A stretch of DNA of 64,000 nucleotides from Thermococcus eurythermalis (GTDB lineage: Archaea > Methanobacteriota_B > Thermococci > Thermococcales > Thermococcaceae): contig NZ_CP008887.1 of assembly GCF_000769655.1 (NCBI RefSeq), forward strand, positions 1,426,001 to 1,490,000. Direction: 5' to 3'. The position numbers and the translations under genes were made by a program. The notes beneath the pieces were generated by a model. The model worked only from the letters and a program-made list of their open reading frames with translations. It did not search any database and was not told the origin of the DNA. Numbering within the stretch: the first letter of the stretch is position 1; the number at the start of each line of letters is the position of its first letter. This document shows positions 1 to 8,789 of this stretch, piece after piece.

Positions 1-192
1 GACATTTATGGAGCTAAAAGGGTCGGAATGAAGACCATCTGGTTCCGTTATGGAAAATACCGCGATAAGGAGCTTGAATACCTCGATTACGCGGACTTCG
101 CCGTTGATAGTCTAGAAGAAGTGCCGAAAATCGTGAGGGGACTTAACAATGAGGAGAAAGAGCGTTCGGATTCGGAAGTTCATGCTGATTGA
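1..192 (+). CDS. HAD-superfamily hydrolase, C-terminal end (partial)
   Basis: The reading frame is open from the first base and stops at TGA 190-192, giving the last 63 residues of a protein whose start lies outside the window. It opens with D-I[12 protein letters not shown], the motif IV region of HAD subfamily IA phosphatases (the usual form is D-I-x-G-A-x-x-A-G-M), followed by the acidic and Leu-rich tail typical of these enzymes ([16 protein letters not shown]). The substrate cannot be judged from this fragment. Its 3' end overlaps the next gene by 44 bases in another frame, which suggests co-transcription. Confidence 0.75.
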   Translation, partial: DIYGAKRVGMKTIWFRYGKYRDKELEYLDYADFAVDSLEEVPKIVRGLNNEEKERSDSEVHAD

Positions 193-730
193 CAGCGCCT
201 ACAAGTCCAGAATCCTCAGGGGGGATAAAGTCACGACAATACGATATGGCCTCTACGAGGCGGAGCCGGGCAGTGAGGTCTATCTCGTGATAACCCCCAG
301 CGATACTGCGGTAGCGAAGGTAAGGATAACCCGCGTCGAGAGAAAGAAGGTGAAGGAGCTCACCAACGAAGACGCAAAGCTCGACGGCTTTTCCGACGTT
401 AGAGAGCTCCTACGTGAACTGAACAGGATTTACGGGGAGCTCTACGGGGACGACGAGGTAACGATTATAGGGTTTGAGGTCATCAAGCGCTTTGAGGACG
501 GGATTCCCCTCAAGTGGCTCAAGGGCCTCAACTACCGCGAGCCGGAGGAAATAGCGAGGCTCTACCTAGAAAACCAGGACAGGCTCAACTTCAACCGCGA
601 GACCGACTTCATAATGCGCCGCATCTACAACGAGGGGCTCGGGAGAGCGGTCAGAACCTTCGGGCCCAAGAAAGTCCAGGGGGCGCTCCTCAAGGTCTAC
701 CACGGCCTCTACGGGGCGGGACTGATTTAG
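149..730 (+). CDS. ASCH-domain protein
   Basis: A 193-residue protein. Residues about 12-110 resemble an ASCH fold: an early Lys-x-x-x-I-R-x-G-x-K-x-x-T-x-R pattern ([17 protein letters not shown]), then beta-strands with [19 protein letters not shown] and [17 protein letters not shown] domains are small beta-barrels related to PUA and thought to bind RNA or nucleotides; no specific role can be given. A helical tail of about 80 residues follows. I keep ATG 149 because GAGGGGAC lies 8 bases upstream; the internal ATG at 182 has no ribosome site, although the conserved domain begins about there. The gene overlaps the HAD gene by 44 bases. Confidence 0.65.
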   Translation: MRRKSVRIRKFMLIDSAYKSRILRGDKVTTIRYGLYEAEPGSEVYLVITPSDTAVAKVRITRVERKKVKELTNEDAKLDGFSDVRELLRELNRIYGELYGDDEVTIIGFEVIKRFEDGIPLKWLKGLNYREPEEIARLYLENQDRLNFNRETDFIMRRIYNEGLGRAVRTFGPKKVQGALLKVYHGLYGAGLI

Positions 731-773
731 GGCAGGAAAAGCTTTTTTACGGCTTCTTCCTTCTTTAGACGCA

Positions 774-1403
774 ATGAAAAAAAGCAAGTTTGACACCCGG
801 TTTACAGCACTCACCGCGGGGGTTTTCTTTGTCCTGACCCTCCAGACGACGGGGCTACTCCGTGGGATAAACGAACTTGTCAATTCACGGCTTCCCCTCC
901 TCGATACCCCTTTGATGAACTTCCTCACGTGGCTTGGTGATGGCCTCTTTCTCGTCCTCTTCGTGATTTTTGCGGTTCTGCACGACTGGAAAAGAGAAAG
1001 ACGGCTTTCTGACAGAACCCTGGCCTTTGTAGCGTCGGCAGTGGTTGGACTTGCGGTGGTCGGGGTGCTGAAGTTCGCCTTCGCCGAACCGAGGCCGAGG
1101 CCACTCCCCGGAGCGCACGCACTTAGCGCCGGGGCCTTTCCCTCGGGGCATACCTTCAGGGCTTCGATAATAGCGGGCTACGTGGCCGACCGCTGGAAAA
1201 GGTTTGCCCCATTTGCATGGGCCTACGCAGTAGGAATAGCCCTCACAAGGCTGTTTCTTCACTACCACTGGCTTGGCGACGTCTTTTTCAGCCTCATCTT
1301 CGCCCCCTGGCTCTACCGCCTGTTAATTCTGACAGAGGACATCTGGCTTCCTTTTGCGAGAAGAATACTCGAAAAGTTCAAGGTGGGGGTCGTTGAGGTA
1401 TGA
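774..1403 (+). CDS. PAP2-family membrane phosphatase
   Basis: A 209-residue integral membrane protein with about five or six hydrophobic segments. It has all three PAP2 phosphatase motifs: K-x6-R-P (KFAFAEPRPRP), PSGH (FPSGHTFRA) and the S/T-R-x5-H-x3-D motif (TRLFLHYHWLGD), whose two His are the acid/base and nucleophile in this family. It probably removes phosphate from a lipid phosphate such as an undecaprenyl- or dolichyl-pyrophosphate or a phosphatidic acid; which one cannot be read from sequence. The stop overlaps the next start by 4 bases (ATGA), so the two membrane proteins are probably translated together. Confidence 0.85.
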   Translation: MKKSKFDTRFTALTAGVFFVLTLQTTGLLRGINELVNSRLPLLDTPLMNFLTWLGDGLFLVLFVIFAVLHDWKRERRLSDRTLAFVASAVVGLAVVGVLKFAFAEPRPRPLPGAHALSAGAFPSGHTFRASIIAGYVADRWKRFAPFAWAYAVGIALTRLFLHYHWLGDVFFSLIFAPWLYRLLILTEDIWLPFARRILEKFKVGVVEV

Positions 1404-1861
1404 ACGGCATCATCGAGGTCTTTCTGCTCTCGCTCGTCCCGACGTTCGAGGGGCGCTACGCCATAGTCTACGGCATCGGCGGGGGTTATCCCCTATGGGA
1501 GACGCTTTTGACGGCTGCCCTGGGTGTTTTGCTCCTCTCAATTGCCCTTCCAGCAGCCCTGCCGTACATAGACAGGATTATGCTGTGGCTGGAGAATACC
1601 CCCTTGAAGAAGCTCGCGCGCCTGTATCTCTACTACGTCGAGCGCGTGAGAAAGAAGGCCCGCCCCTACGTTGAGAAGTGGGGTTTCCTTGGACTGATAG
1701 TGTTTGTCGCGATACCCCTGCCAGGGACGGGAATATGGACGGGTAGCCTCGCGGCTTACCTCCTGGGAATCGGGAAGAAGCAGACGGTTCCCGCCCTGGT
1801 ACTCGGAGGACTCCTCAGTATGGCGATAACGGTACTCCCCGCGCTGGGGCTGTTTGGATAA
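1400..1861 (+). CDS. COG2426-type small membrane protein
   Basis: A 153-residue protein with about four hydrophobic segments and a basic cytosolic loop (VERVRKKARPYVEKWG). It matches the Sm_multidrug_ex/COG2426 family by its N-terminal LVPTFEGRYAIVYGI and the later IPLPGTGIWTGSLAAYL. The family name implies small-molecule export, but real function is poorly established. Its start overlaps the stop of the PAP2 phosphatase gene, which suggests a joint role in the membrane, for example in lipid-carrier handling; that is inference only. Confidence 0.75.
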   Translation: MNGIIEVFLLSLVPTFEGRYAIVYGIGGGYPLWETLLTAALGVLLLSIALPAALPYIDRIMLWLENTPLKKLARLYLYYVERVRKKARPYVEKWGFLGLIVFVAIPLPGTGIWTGSLAAYLLGIGKKQTVPALVLGGLLSMAITVLPALGLFG

Positions 1862-1939
1862 GGCAAAAAGGAAAGACTCAGGCGGGCTTCAACATACTAG
1901 CCTTCCTTGATGTCCACACCTTTTGGAGCTCAAATGTGC

Positions 1940-3025
1940 TTAGACCTCAAGCCTCCCAAGTTCCTTCTCAATGAGCCTCCACTGCTTCTCCAAGTACGTG
2001 GAGGGGTCTGTGGCCACTATTAAGGTGCCTCCCGCGTTGAGGACGTGGTCTTTCAGTGATAGCAGGAACTTGAAAGCGCGTTCAAAGCCGTTTTCCAGCG
2101 CGAGGTACTCAAAGCAGTCGAGCACGACGATTGAATGTCCCATTTCTAGGTGCCTTTTGACCAGGTCCACAAGTATCCCCATATCGGTTGGGGGTATTAT
2201 CGTCACGTTCTCAGAGGAAGCACTTGAAGAGACGTTGGTGACCCAGAAGACTGGAAACGTCGGTGTTCCGCCCTTAGGCGGGCTCCTGGTAATGAGAACA
2301 CCGTTCCCAGCGGACTCCATTTTCTGGAGTATTGCCTGCAGGTGCCTCGGGTTGTCCACGTAAAACGCTCCCTTGGGGATGTTTACCACCGTGGTTTTGG
2401 GGGGCGTGACCTGGAAAAGTGCGTATTTTGCCATGCCGATTAGCATCATCGTCCTGAACAGCGCCCCCGCTCCATAAAAATAAGAGGAAAGCGAAGTGTT
2501 TATCGTCACAGGGTACGTGAGGTTAATAACACCTAGAAGGAATGCGCCGAGGGGAAAGAGGACTGCAATGTTTTTGATTCCTATGCTTCTCTCAATCAGA
2601 ACATAGCTAAGGGTCATGAGGGACAGCCCAACAAACGACACGGGAAACGCCATCAGAACTGAGGGGGACAGACTGTATATCGTCGTGATAAGGACGTAAG
2701 CGGAGCCTCCTGCGACAATTGCAGTGAGCAAGACTTGAGCACGCAGACTTTCAAGCCGTTCAAGAATGGCAAGAGAAGTGACCAGTAAAAGTACCCCCTG
2801 GATCACGGCCAGCAGGGCCATGAGGGGCATTAATGCAGTTACTTCAGGGTTTACCCCCAGCTCTTCCAGTATCGGCCCCTGGGCAAGTGCGGCCAAGACA
2901 TCAATCCATAATGCTAGGCTCAAGAAGAGCATGAACTTCTCCTGCTTCCTGACCCACCTGTAGAGGGCAAACCCCCACGTAAAAAGCCTCATAATCACAT
3001 TTAGAATCTCCAGCACGCGCCTCAC
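1940..3025 (-). CDS. membrane protein with C-terminal DUF835 domain
   Basis: A 361-residue protein. Residues about 10-215 form roughly seven hydrophobic segments. Residues about 240-361 form a soluble DUF835 domain (GNGVLITRSPPK, SIVVLDCFEYLALENGF, GGTLIVATDPSTY), a fold common in Thermococcales and looking like a degenerate RecA/KaiC-type nucleotide fold without a Walker A. The layout is that of a membrane sensor with a cytosolic output domain, but no ligand is known. The frame opens at GTG 3025; a second GTG at 3016 sits just after GGTGAGG, and an ATG lies at 2992, so the exact start is uncertain. Confidence 0.75.
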   Translation of the reverse strand: MRRVLEILNVIMRLFTWGFALYRWVRKQEKFMLFLSLALWIDVLAALAQGPILEELGVNPEVTALMPLMALLAVIQGVLLLVTSLAILERLESLRAQVLLTAIVAGGSAYVLITTIYSLSPSVLMAFPVSFVGLSLMTLSYVLIERSIGIKNIAVLFPLGAFLLGVINLTYPVTINTSLSSYFYGAGALFRTMMLIGMAKYALFQVTPPKTTVVNIPKGAFYVDNPRHLQAILQKMESAGNGVLITRSPPKGGTPTFPVFWVTNVSSSASSENVTIIPPTDMGILVDLVKRHLEMGHSIVVLDCFEYLALENGFERAFKFLLSLKDHVLNAGGTLIVATDPSTYLEKQWRLIEKELGRLEV

Positions 3026-3245
3026 CCACTTAGTATTATTGCTTCGTGTGGGGGCTATTAACGTTTTGGTTTTTAGAGCTAGTTTAGAGGAAACTTTCGA
3101 CAGAATTTTGAGAAGATTTTTAAAAAATTACATTTTTCTTTCTTAAGTCTTGTCGTTCACGGCTGGGATGCAGTAAACTACTCAACGCCTTTCAATCAGG
3201 AAGGCAACACTTTTTTAAAGCCTAAAAATCCTACCATACTTTGAA

Positions 3246-4558
3246 ATGAAGCGCTCAGTAACAATAAAACTCCACCCCTCAAAAGAACAAGCGAAAATCC
3301 TCCACCAGTTAGCCGATTCAGGAGCCAAAGCCTGGAACCGAGTAAACTACTTGAGGCGACAACAATACTTCAAAGACCAAATCGTGGACTTTAACAGAAC
3401 CGAGAAAACCGTTTATGGGGAGTTTAAACGGGAAATCGGTTCAGCAACCGTCCAGCAAATAGCGAGGAAAAACGCCGAAGCTTGGCGGAGTTTCTTCTCC
3501 CTCCTCCGAAAAAAGCGGAATGGTGAACTTCCCTCTTGGCTTAAGCCCAAACCACCAAACTATCTCAAAGAAGGCTGGCAGAGAAAACCCTTAATCGTCC
3601 TGAGAAACGACCAGTACAAGATTGAAGGGAACAAACTAATCCTCAAGGGTCTTGGCAAGTTTAAACGCCTCGAAGTCCAGTTTAAGGGAAGAATTCACCT
3701 GAAGGGCAAGCAGGGGCGGTTAGAAATCACTTACGACCCCGTTAGGAGAAAATGGTATGCTCACGTGAGCTTTACAGTCGAGGAAAAACTCGAAGACGAA
3801 AAATGGGTAAGAGTTCCAAGAACTCCAAAGGGAAGCCTCTCGGCGGGCATAGACTTGGGAGTGAACAATCTCATGGCCGTCTATGTCGAGAATGGAGAAA
3901 GCTTTCTGGTCAATGGAAGACCGCCTAAAAGCATTGACTTCTACTGGAGGAAGAAGATTGCTGACTACCAGTCAAAACTCAATAAATCGGGAGCCAAGAC
4001 GAGTAGGAAACTCAGGAGAATGCACGAAAAGGCTAAGCTTCAGGCTAAACACTACATCAACACTGCCGTAAGAGGAACGGTTAGGAAGCTCTACGAGTTG
4101 GAGTTAATAGAATCGTCGTTGGTTATCCAAAGGGCATGGCTCGGAATTCTGACAAGGGTAAAAGGCAGAACTTCCTCCTCTCTCACGTTTGGAGGTTTAA
4201 TTACGTTATTAAACGCTTGATTGAAGTTGCGGAAGAGTATGGTATTCGTGTTGTGGTTGTTAATGAGGCTTTCACGTCTAAGGTTTGTCCCGTTTGCGGG
4301 AAGCCTCACGAGGGGGCTCGTTTCGTTCGTGGTTTGTTTGAGTGTCCCGCGACGGGGCTTGTCATGAATGCTGATCTCGTTGGTGCTTTTAACATTTTGA
4401 GGAAGGTTGTGAGGACCATAACCCCGAATCTGGGCAGGCTTTATGCTCAGAGGAGGGGTAACGGGGGGAAGGCCCGGCCAGAGGGGTTCGAAGAACCCTT
4501 TTCAAGGGTTGCCCTAATGAGAACCCCTCGAACCTCCCCATCACTGGCGAGGGGTTAA
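3246..4558 (+). pseudogene. tnpB: tnpB (RNA-guided nuclease family), frameshifted
   Basis: The first frame runs 3246-4220 and the second from before 4136 to 4558; together they match the intact 436-residue TnpB at 28247-29557 from end to end. The break is near 4099-4101, where the intact copy predicts one more G (…TAY-GAG-TTG-GGA-GTT-AAT…), so one base has been lost. The two frames still hold the family features: the first RuvC Asp (AGIDLGVNNLMAV), the zinc ribbon CPVCG of which only the first pair is Cys-x-x-Cys, and the last Asp (NADLVGAFNI). It looks recently inactivated because no other damage is seen. Confidence 0.85.
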
Positions 4559-4596
4559 GCCAAACCCTCGCCCTTCACGGCGGGAAGGAGGTCAGC
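4481..4596 (+). ncRNA. candidate TnpB guide (omega) RNA scaffold
   Basis: The 3' end of tnpB and the IS right end can fold into nested stems: 4481-4489 (GAGGGGTTC) with 4521-4529 (GAACCCCTC), inner hairpin 4494-4500 (AACCCTT) with 4504-4510 (AAGGGTT), then 4546-4556 with 4563-4572 (GGCGAGGGGTT/AACCCTCGCC). The second copy keeps each stem, with a changed pair set in the inner hairpin and a wobble in the outer one. TnpB proteins are known to use an RNA made from this end of the element. The guide would read into the flank after 4596. Not measured here; structure inferred by eye. Confidence 0.4.
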
Positions 4597-4609
4597 AAAG
4601 AACGGGGCG

Positions 4610-5932
4610 TCACTTCGTCGCCCTCGTTATCCCGACGTCCTCCACGAGGACGTAGGGCGTCGAGACCGGCGTGCTGACCTCCCACCAGTGGATGTGGTAG
4701 CTCTCCTTTCCGAGGGCCCTGATGCCCTCAAGGATTCTCTGCAGGTTGTCGCTGACGCGGACGTTCCTTATCGGCTTCAGCTCGCCGTTTTCAATGAGGA
4801 ATATCCCGTCCCTCGGTATCGTCGAGAAGTCCCCTGCAACGTAGTTCTGGAAGCGCGTGTACCAGACGTTGGTGATGTAGATGCCCCTCTTGACCTCGCT
4901 GAAGAGCTCCTCCTTCGACCAGTCGCCCGGTTCGAGGACTATGTTCCAGGCGTGGGGCATTATCAAGCCCGCGTTTGCCGTGGTCTCTGTGCCGTACTTC
5001 CTGGCAAGGCTCGTGTTAAGGAGGAACGTCTTGAAGGTTCCGTTCTCGATTATCGTCGTTTCCCTTGTCGGGACGCCCTCGTCGTCGAACTTTCTCGTTC
5101 CGTAGCCGTTGGGCATGTTGCCGACGTCCTTTATCGTGACGAGCTCACTCGCGACCTTCTGGCCGAGCTTGTCCACGAGGAAGCTGAAACCGGCCTCTGC
5201 CGCGTAAGCCGAGGTCATGAAGCTCATGTAGCTGAGCAGGTTCGCAAACGCCAGCGGGTCGAAGATGACGTCGAAGCGTCCCTCCGGTCCCTGCTCCGGG
5301 TTCTGCGCCATTCTTGCTATCTCTCCTGCTTTTCTTCCAGCGGATTCTGGGTCGAACTTCTTGAGGACGCGGACCGAGTTCGTCCCGTGGCCGCTCTCAA
5401 GGTCTCCGATGAAGGCCCTAACGCTTATCTCTATCCCCGTCCCCTCGTCGAAGGCCTCAACGCCGTTGCTCGTGGTGAGGTAAAGCTTGTTGTGGTCGGT
5501 GTAGAGGACACCTGCAACTCTCTTGGCGCCCTCCTCGAGGGCGGCGTTGATGGCTCTCTCCACGTACTCGTTCGGCTCGTCGAGCTCAACTATGGCCTTG
5601 TCAAAGGTCTCTGGAATGTCCCTGTACTCAAACGGACCCTCGGCGATTCCATAGTAGTCCTCCTTCGGCGCCATGCCCTTCATGTTGCTCAAGAGTGTCT
5701 TTAGAGTCCTCTCGATGTTCTCCTCGCTCAGCTCGGTTATGGTCGTGCTCGCTACCCTCTTGTCCTTCTCGACGAAGAGCTCCACCTTCCTCTCGTGCCA
5801 GTTCTTGGCGACGGTTATCTCGTTGTTGGCGAAGCGAACCTGTCTCCTGTCCATCTCGTAGCCCAGAACTACGACGTCACCGAAGCCGAGCTCCTTGGCC
5901 TTCTTAAGGATGAACTCATTAACGTCGAACAT
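4610..5932 (-). CDS. tldE: TldE/PmbA-family protein (TldD partner)
   Basis: A 440-residue member of the TldD/PmbA family. It lacks the HExxxH metal site, so it is the non-catalytic TldE-type subunit, which in known pairs forms a heterodimeric metalloprotease with TldD. Family features include RFANNEITVAKNW near the N terminus and NARAQ-region equivalents such as TANAGLIMPHAWNIVLEPG and GDFSTIPRDGIFLIENGEL. The start is set at ATG 5932, which follows GAGGTGGTGA; the longer frame would begin inside the tldD remnant. It sits 10 bases downstream of the tldD stop, as in an operon, yet tldD itself is broken, so this subunit is probably without its partner unless another TldD exists. Confidence 0.85.
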   Translation of the reverse strand: MFDVNEFILKKAKELGFGDVVVLGYEMDRRQVRFANNEITVAKNWHERKVELFVEKDKRVASTTITELSEENIERTLKTLLSNMKGMAPKEDYYGIAEGPFEYRDIPETFDKAIVELDEPNEYVERAINAALEEGAKRVAGVLYTDHNKLYLTTSNGVEAFDEGTGIEISVRAFIGDLESGHGTNSVRVLKKFDPESAGRKAGEIARMAQNPEQGPEGRFDVIFDPLAFANLLSYMSFMTSAYAAEAGFSFLVDKLGQKVASELVTIKDVGNMPNGYGTRKFDDEGVPTRETTIIENGTFKTFLLNTSLARKYGTETTANAGLIMPHAWNIVLEPGDWSKEELFSEVKRGIYITNVWYTRFQNYVAGDFSTIPRDGIFLIENGELKPIRNVRVSDNLQRILEGIRALGKESYHIHWWEVSTPVSTPYVLVEDVGITRATK

Positions 5933-5942
5933 CTTCACCACC

Positions 5943-6062
5943 TCACGGCCTCCTAAGCGGTATGTCCCTGAGCCTCGCGTGTGATCCACCCATCCACACC
6001 GGGACTCCCTGACTGGGCTCGCCCTTACCGCAGGTTCCAGGATAGAACTCGACGTCTTTACT
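5943..6062 (-). pseudogene. tldD: tldD, severed 3' end
   Basis: On the minus strand, the frame that ends at TGA 5943-5945 reads …KDVEFYPGTCGKG then EPSQGVPVWMGGSHARLRDI and LRRP. This is the conserved C-terminal end of TldD proteins (PGTCGKG-x-P-x-Q-x-x-P). It has no start and is separated from the 5' part of the gene (8803-9747) by the AT-rich radical SAM cassette. Recognisable similarity stops around 6060. The natural tldD-tldE junction (stop within the tldE ribosome site) is intact, which shows that the two genes formed an operon before the insertion. Confidence 0.85.
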
Positions 6063-6110
6063 GTGGAATTTATATTAACTGAAAGTTAATAACCTCTTGT
6101 CTTAAAAAAA

Positions 6111-6119
6111 TTTATAAAT
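6111..6119 (+). promoter_or_regulatory. TATA box of the RiPP cassette
   Basis: TTTATAAAT preceded by an A-rich stretch (CTTAAAAAAA), a standard archaeal BRE/TATA arrangement. It lies about 47 bases before the GTG of the peptide gene, so the transcript would start near 6140 and carry GGAGGTG at 6153-6159. It lies inside the inserted segment, so the cassette seems to bring its own promoter. Confidence 0.6.
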
Positions 6120-6165
6120 TCATGGTTTTGTAATTGTACTTGAAAAACACTTGGAGGTGTGAATT

Positions 6166-6285
6166 GTGAAAATAGAAACACTTTACACCACAAAGGAGGA
6201 GATAACCAGCGGATGTCAGGTACCTCCGAATTTTTACGGATGTCCAAATTTGTGCATAACAATAAATGACGAGGAGTCTGAGTGA
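6166..6285 (+). CDS. putative RiPP precursor peptide, 39 residues
   Basis: A short gene starting at GTG 6166, six bases after a strong GGAGGTG. The first half is charged and leader-like (MKIETLYTTKEEITSG) and the second is a compact Cys/Pro/Asn core with Cys at 17, 26 and 30 (GCQVPPNFYGCPNLC), ending in an acidic tail (NDEESE). It is followed at once by a radical SAM/SPASM enzyme and a transporter, the usual order for ribosomally made, modified peptides. Thioether cross-links (sacti- or ranthipeptide type) to one or more of the Cys are a reasonable guess. T-rich DNA at 6297-6315 after the stop may end part of the transcripts and raise peptide over enzyme. I know of no named family that it matches. 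Confidence 0.7.
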   Translation: MKIETLYTTKEEITSGCQVPPNFYGCPNLCITINDEESE

Positions 6286-6349
6286 GATTTTAGATTAGAA
6301 TTTTTTATTTTTTATATTTGATTTGAGGTAATATACAAGGTGATATACA

Positions 6350-7636
6350 ATGAGATTAAATAAACTTGTACACTTTATTAAAAACGATGATGGATACATT
6401 GTCATAAATCCCCTTATCGGAGAGATCGATGTCATTGACTCTGAACTATACAATATGCTAATATCAGCAAATTTCAATTTGATTCCCCAAAAAATATTTG
6501 AGGTGTTAAAAGATAAATTAATTATAGTCCAAGATAATTACAATGAATTTTATGCTTATGAAAATCTTTTGAAAAAATTGAAATTTGATGTATCCTTTCA
6601 AACATTCACAATACTTGTCACTAGATCGTGTAACTTTGAATGTGTATATTGTTATGAACATACTAATCAAATTTTACTCCAAGAAAGACACATGAACAGG
6701 CGCATTGCAGATGAAGTCATTGAGTTTATCAATAGGATGTCATATAACTCAAAAAAGATAAAGGTGATATTCTATGGTGGCGAGCCACTCCTAAATATTA
6801 ATGTACTCACATATCTTATGGACGAACTAGAAAGTCATCAGGGTCAAAAAATTACGTTTGAGCTGATAACTAATGGTTATCTTGTAAAGGATCTGTGGGA
6901 GAGGTATAAAAAATACTTCAAGAAATTTAAACAAATTCAAATAACGTTGGATGGTCCTCCAGAAATTCATAACAAGCTCCGCCCATTAAGAGGAGGGCTC
7001 CCTACATTTGAGACAATAATTACGGGAATCAAATTGCTGACAGATAATGGAGTTCATGTTGCTTTAAGATCTAACTTGTACCTAAAGTACATTAAGGAAT
7101 ATCCAAAACTGCTTGATGAGTTAGATAGATACGGGATAAACAAAAAGTATCTTCATATAGGAATAGGATTTGTTCACCCAGATGAAATTAAAAATTATCC
7201 TCTGATTTCAAAAAAATTTCTTAATTTATATTTGCAAATTAAGAGAAGAGGTTTTAGTATAACTCTCCCGTTCTATGTACAGAGAATACCCTGTGGAGCA
7301 ATAACAAACAATTCATTTGTTATTGATTATAATGGAGATATTTATAAATGTTGGGCTTTAGTGGGATTAAAACAATTTAAAGTTGGGACTGTACAAAAGG
7401 GCATCTCAGAAAAAACCCACAGAAAGTTCCTTAGTCTTAATCCGCTTAATAATTCAAAATGCAGGGATTGTCCAATGTTAATGTTTTGTGGTGGTGGATG
7501 TATATACAATAACTACTTGCATTCTGGCAAATTGGATCTTGGTTTTTGTCCCTTTCAAAAATACAGTTTCAGGGAGTACCTACAACTATTCATTAAGGAG
7601 TTAGGAGACAAATATGCAAGTAAGAAACAAATTTAG
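6350..7636 (+). CDS. radical SAM/SPASM peptide maturase
   Basis: A 428-residue enzyme. Residues 1-80 form a small beta/winged-helix region (DGYIVINPLIGEIDVID) like the peptide-binding RRE found at the front of such maturases. The radical SAM cluster is C94-x3-C98-x2-C101, followed by the GGEP motif (FYGGEPL, 142-147). The C-terminal SPASM domain has the classic spacing: C315, then G329-x4-C334, C371-x2-C374-x5-C380-x3-C384 and C400, enough to hold two auxiliary Fe-S clusters. Members of this family install thioether or carbon-carbon links in a peptide encoded next door; here that is the 39-residue gene 64 bases upstream. The ribosome site AAGGTGAT fits ATG 6350. Codon use is AT-rich, unlike the flanking tldDE genes. 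Confidence 0.9.
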   Translation: MRLNKLVHFIKNDDGYIVINPLIGEIDVIDSELYNMLISANFNLIPQKIFEVLKDKLIIVQDNYNEFYAYENLLKKLKFDVSFQTFTILVTRSCNFECVYCYEHTNQILLQERHMNRRIADEVIEFINRMSYNSKKIKVIFYGGEPLLNINVLTYLMDELESHQGQKITFELITNGYLVKDLWERYKKYFKKFKQIQITLDGPPEIHNKLRPLRGGLPTFETIITGIKLLTDNGVHVALRSNLYLKYIKEYPKLLDELDRYGINKKYLHIGIGFVHPDEIKNYPLISKKFLNLYLQIKRRGFSITLPFYVQRIPCGAITNNSFVIDYNGDIYKCWALVGLKQFKVGTVQKGISEKTHRKFLSLNPLNNSKCRDCPMLMFCGGGCIYNNYLHSGKLDLGFCPFQKYSFREYLQLFIKELGDKYASKKQI

Positions 7637-7655
7637 CGAGTTAGGAGGCGAGACC

Positions 7656-8789
7656 ATGAACTACGTTAATCGTTTCTACATTTCGAGTCTTCTTCATATA
7701 GTTTTCTATTCTGGTTTCTACTTAATCTATCTTCAGAGTCTTGGCCTTTCTAAAACCCAGATGGGATTTTTAATGAGTTTATCTCTAATTCTAGTTGCTT
7801 TACTTGAAGTCCCTACAGGAATCGTTGCTGACAAGATTTCAAAGAAGGTAAGTGTCTTACTTTCAAAGATCCTCACGATACCGAGCGTGCTTGCATTGTA
7901 CCTTGCGCATTCCTTTCCAGGGGTTCTCCTTGCGACACTCTTCGGCGCGCTTTCAGTTGCTCTCATGACCGGGGCAGAAACTGGGTGGATTTACGAACTT
8001 CTCAGCAAGAGTGGTAGAGCCAAGGATTATCCAAAGGTTTATGGTAGGCTTAGATCTTTCGAGATGATAGGAGGTTTCGTTGGAACCATGATGGGCGGAT
8101 TCCTCGCTGATTTTGTCGGCATGAGATTAACGATACTCTTAACTATACCCTTCGTCGTCGCATCCTTTCTTGTTCTCGCCACGATTCCTGGAGATGAAGC
8201 AAAGAGTGGGCTTTCTTATAGTCTCCACCTTCTTGAAAGCTTGAAATTCATAAAAAAACCTCCAGAAGTCATTTGGCTCTTCCTATATGCTAACATCATT
8301 GGACTTCCAGTTACAGCCTTCACAGCTTTTATGCAACTCTACTTTTATAGGTTCCTGGCATCCCTTATAGCAGTTTCGGCAATCTCTGCATTCCATACGG
8401 TCATCAACAGCGTCTCATGGTGCCTTGACGTTGGTAAGTACAGAGATGTTTTCTACCGTCATGCGGGAATAATACTACCCCTCCTTCTTCTCCTTGCAGG
8501 GCTTAATAAATGGCTCGGTTTTGTTACCCTAATCCTTGGCACTTTCACATTTGCCCAGGCCTTCAAGGAGTGGCAAGGGAAGTTCCAAGGTGCGATTCCT
8601 GACGAAAAGAGGGCAACATTAGGGTCTCTTTACTCACTCACTGCGGCGATAACCAATGGCATCCTAAACGCTCTCCTAGGATGGCTCTTTGACTGTATCG
8701 GTATAATGCACGGGCTTATTATTATAGCCTCATTCTTCCTTGGGATAGGCTTTTTATTCTCAATTATTAGTAGGAAGCACGGCTATTAA
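7656..8789 (+). CDS. MFS transporter, probable peptide exporter
   Basis: A 377-residue membrane protein of the major facilitator superfamily with about 11-12 hydrophobic segments. The A-motif-like loop after segment 2 reads GIVADKISKKVSVLLSK. I start it at ATG 7656, just after TTAGGAGGCGA; the longer frame at 7614 would overlap the radical SAM gene by 23 bases and lacks a ribosome site. It is the last gene of the cassette, 19 bases after the maturase, so the natural reading is export of (or self-protection from) the modified peptide. Similar MFS proteins are general drug/efflux transporters, so the substrate is inferred from position only. The gene stops 13 bases before the broken tldD frame. 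Confidence 0.8.
   Translation: MNYVNRFYISSLLHIVFYSGFYLIYLQSLGLSKTQMGFLMSLSLILVALLEVPTGIVADKISKKVSVLLSKILTIPSVLALYLAHSFPGVLLATLFGALSVALMTGAETGWIYELLSKSGRAKDYPKVYGRLRSFEMIGGFVGTMMGGFLADFVGMRLTILLTIPFVVASFLVLATIPGDEAKSGLSYSLHLLESLKFIKKPPEVIWLFLYANIIGLPVTAFTAFMQLYFYRFLASLIAVSAISAFHTVINSVSWCLDVGKYRDVFYRHAGIILPLLLLLAGLNKWLGFVTLILGTFTFAQAFKEWQGKFQGAIPDEKRATLGSLYSLTAAITNGILNALLGWLFDCIGIMHGLIIIASFFLGIGFLFSIISRKHGY

Larger units (their letters stand above)
3154..4596 (+). mobile_element. IS200/IS605-type element, TnpB only, defective copy
   Basis: The limits come from comparing this copy with the inverted copy at 28209-29650. The left ends share CGTTCACGGC-x-GGGATGC-x-GTAAAC (3154-3177 here). The right ends share a GGCGAGGG/CCCTCGCC hairpin and finish at GGAGGTCAGC (4587-4596). 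The two copies are almost the same length (about 1.44 kb). No TnpA (Y1 transposase) is present, so mobility would need one acting in trans. This copy has a one-base deletion in tnpB. It lies between the DUF835 gene and tldE, which converges on it. Confidence 0.8.
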
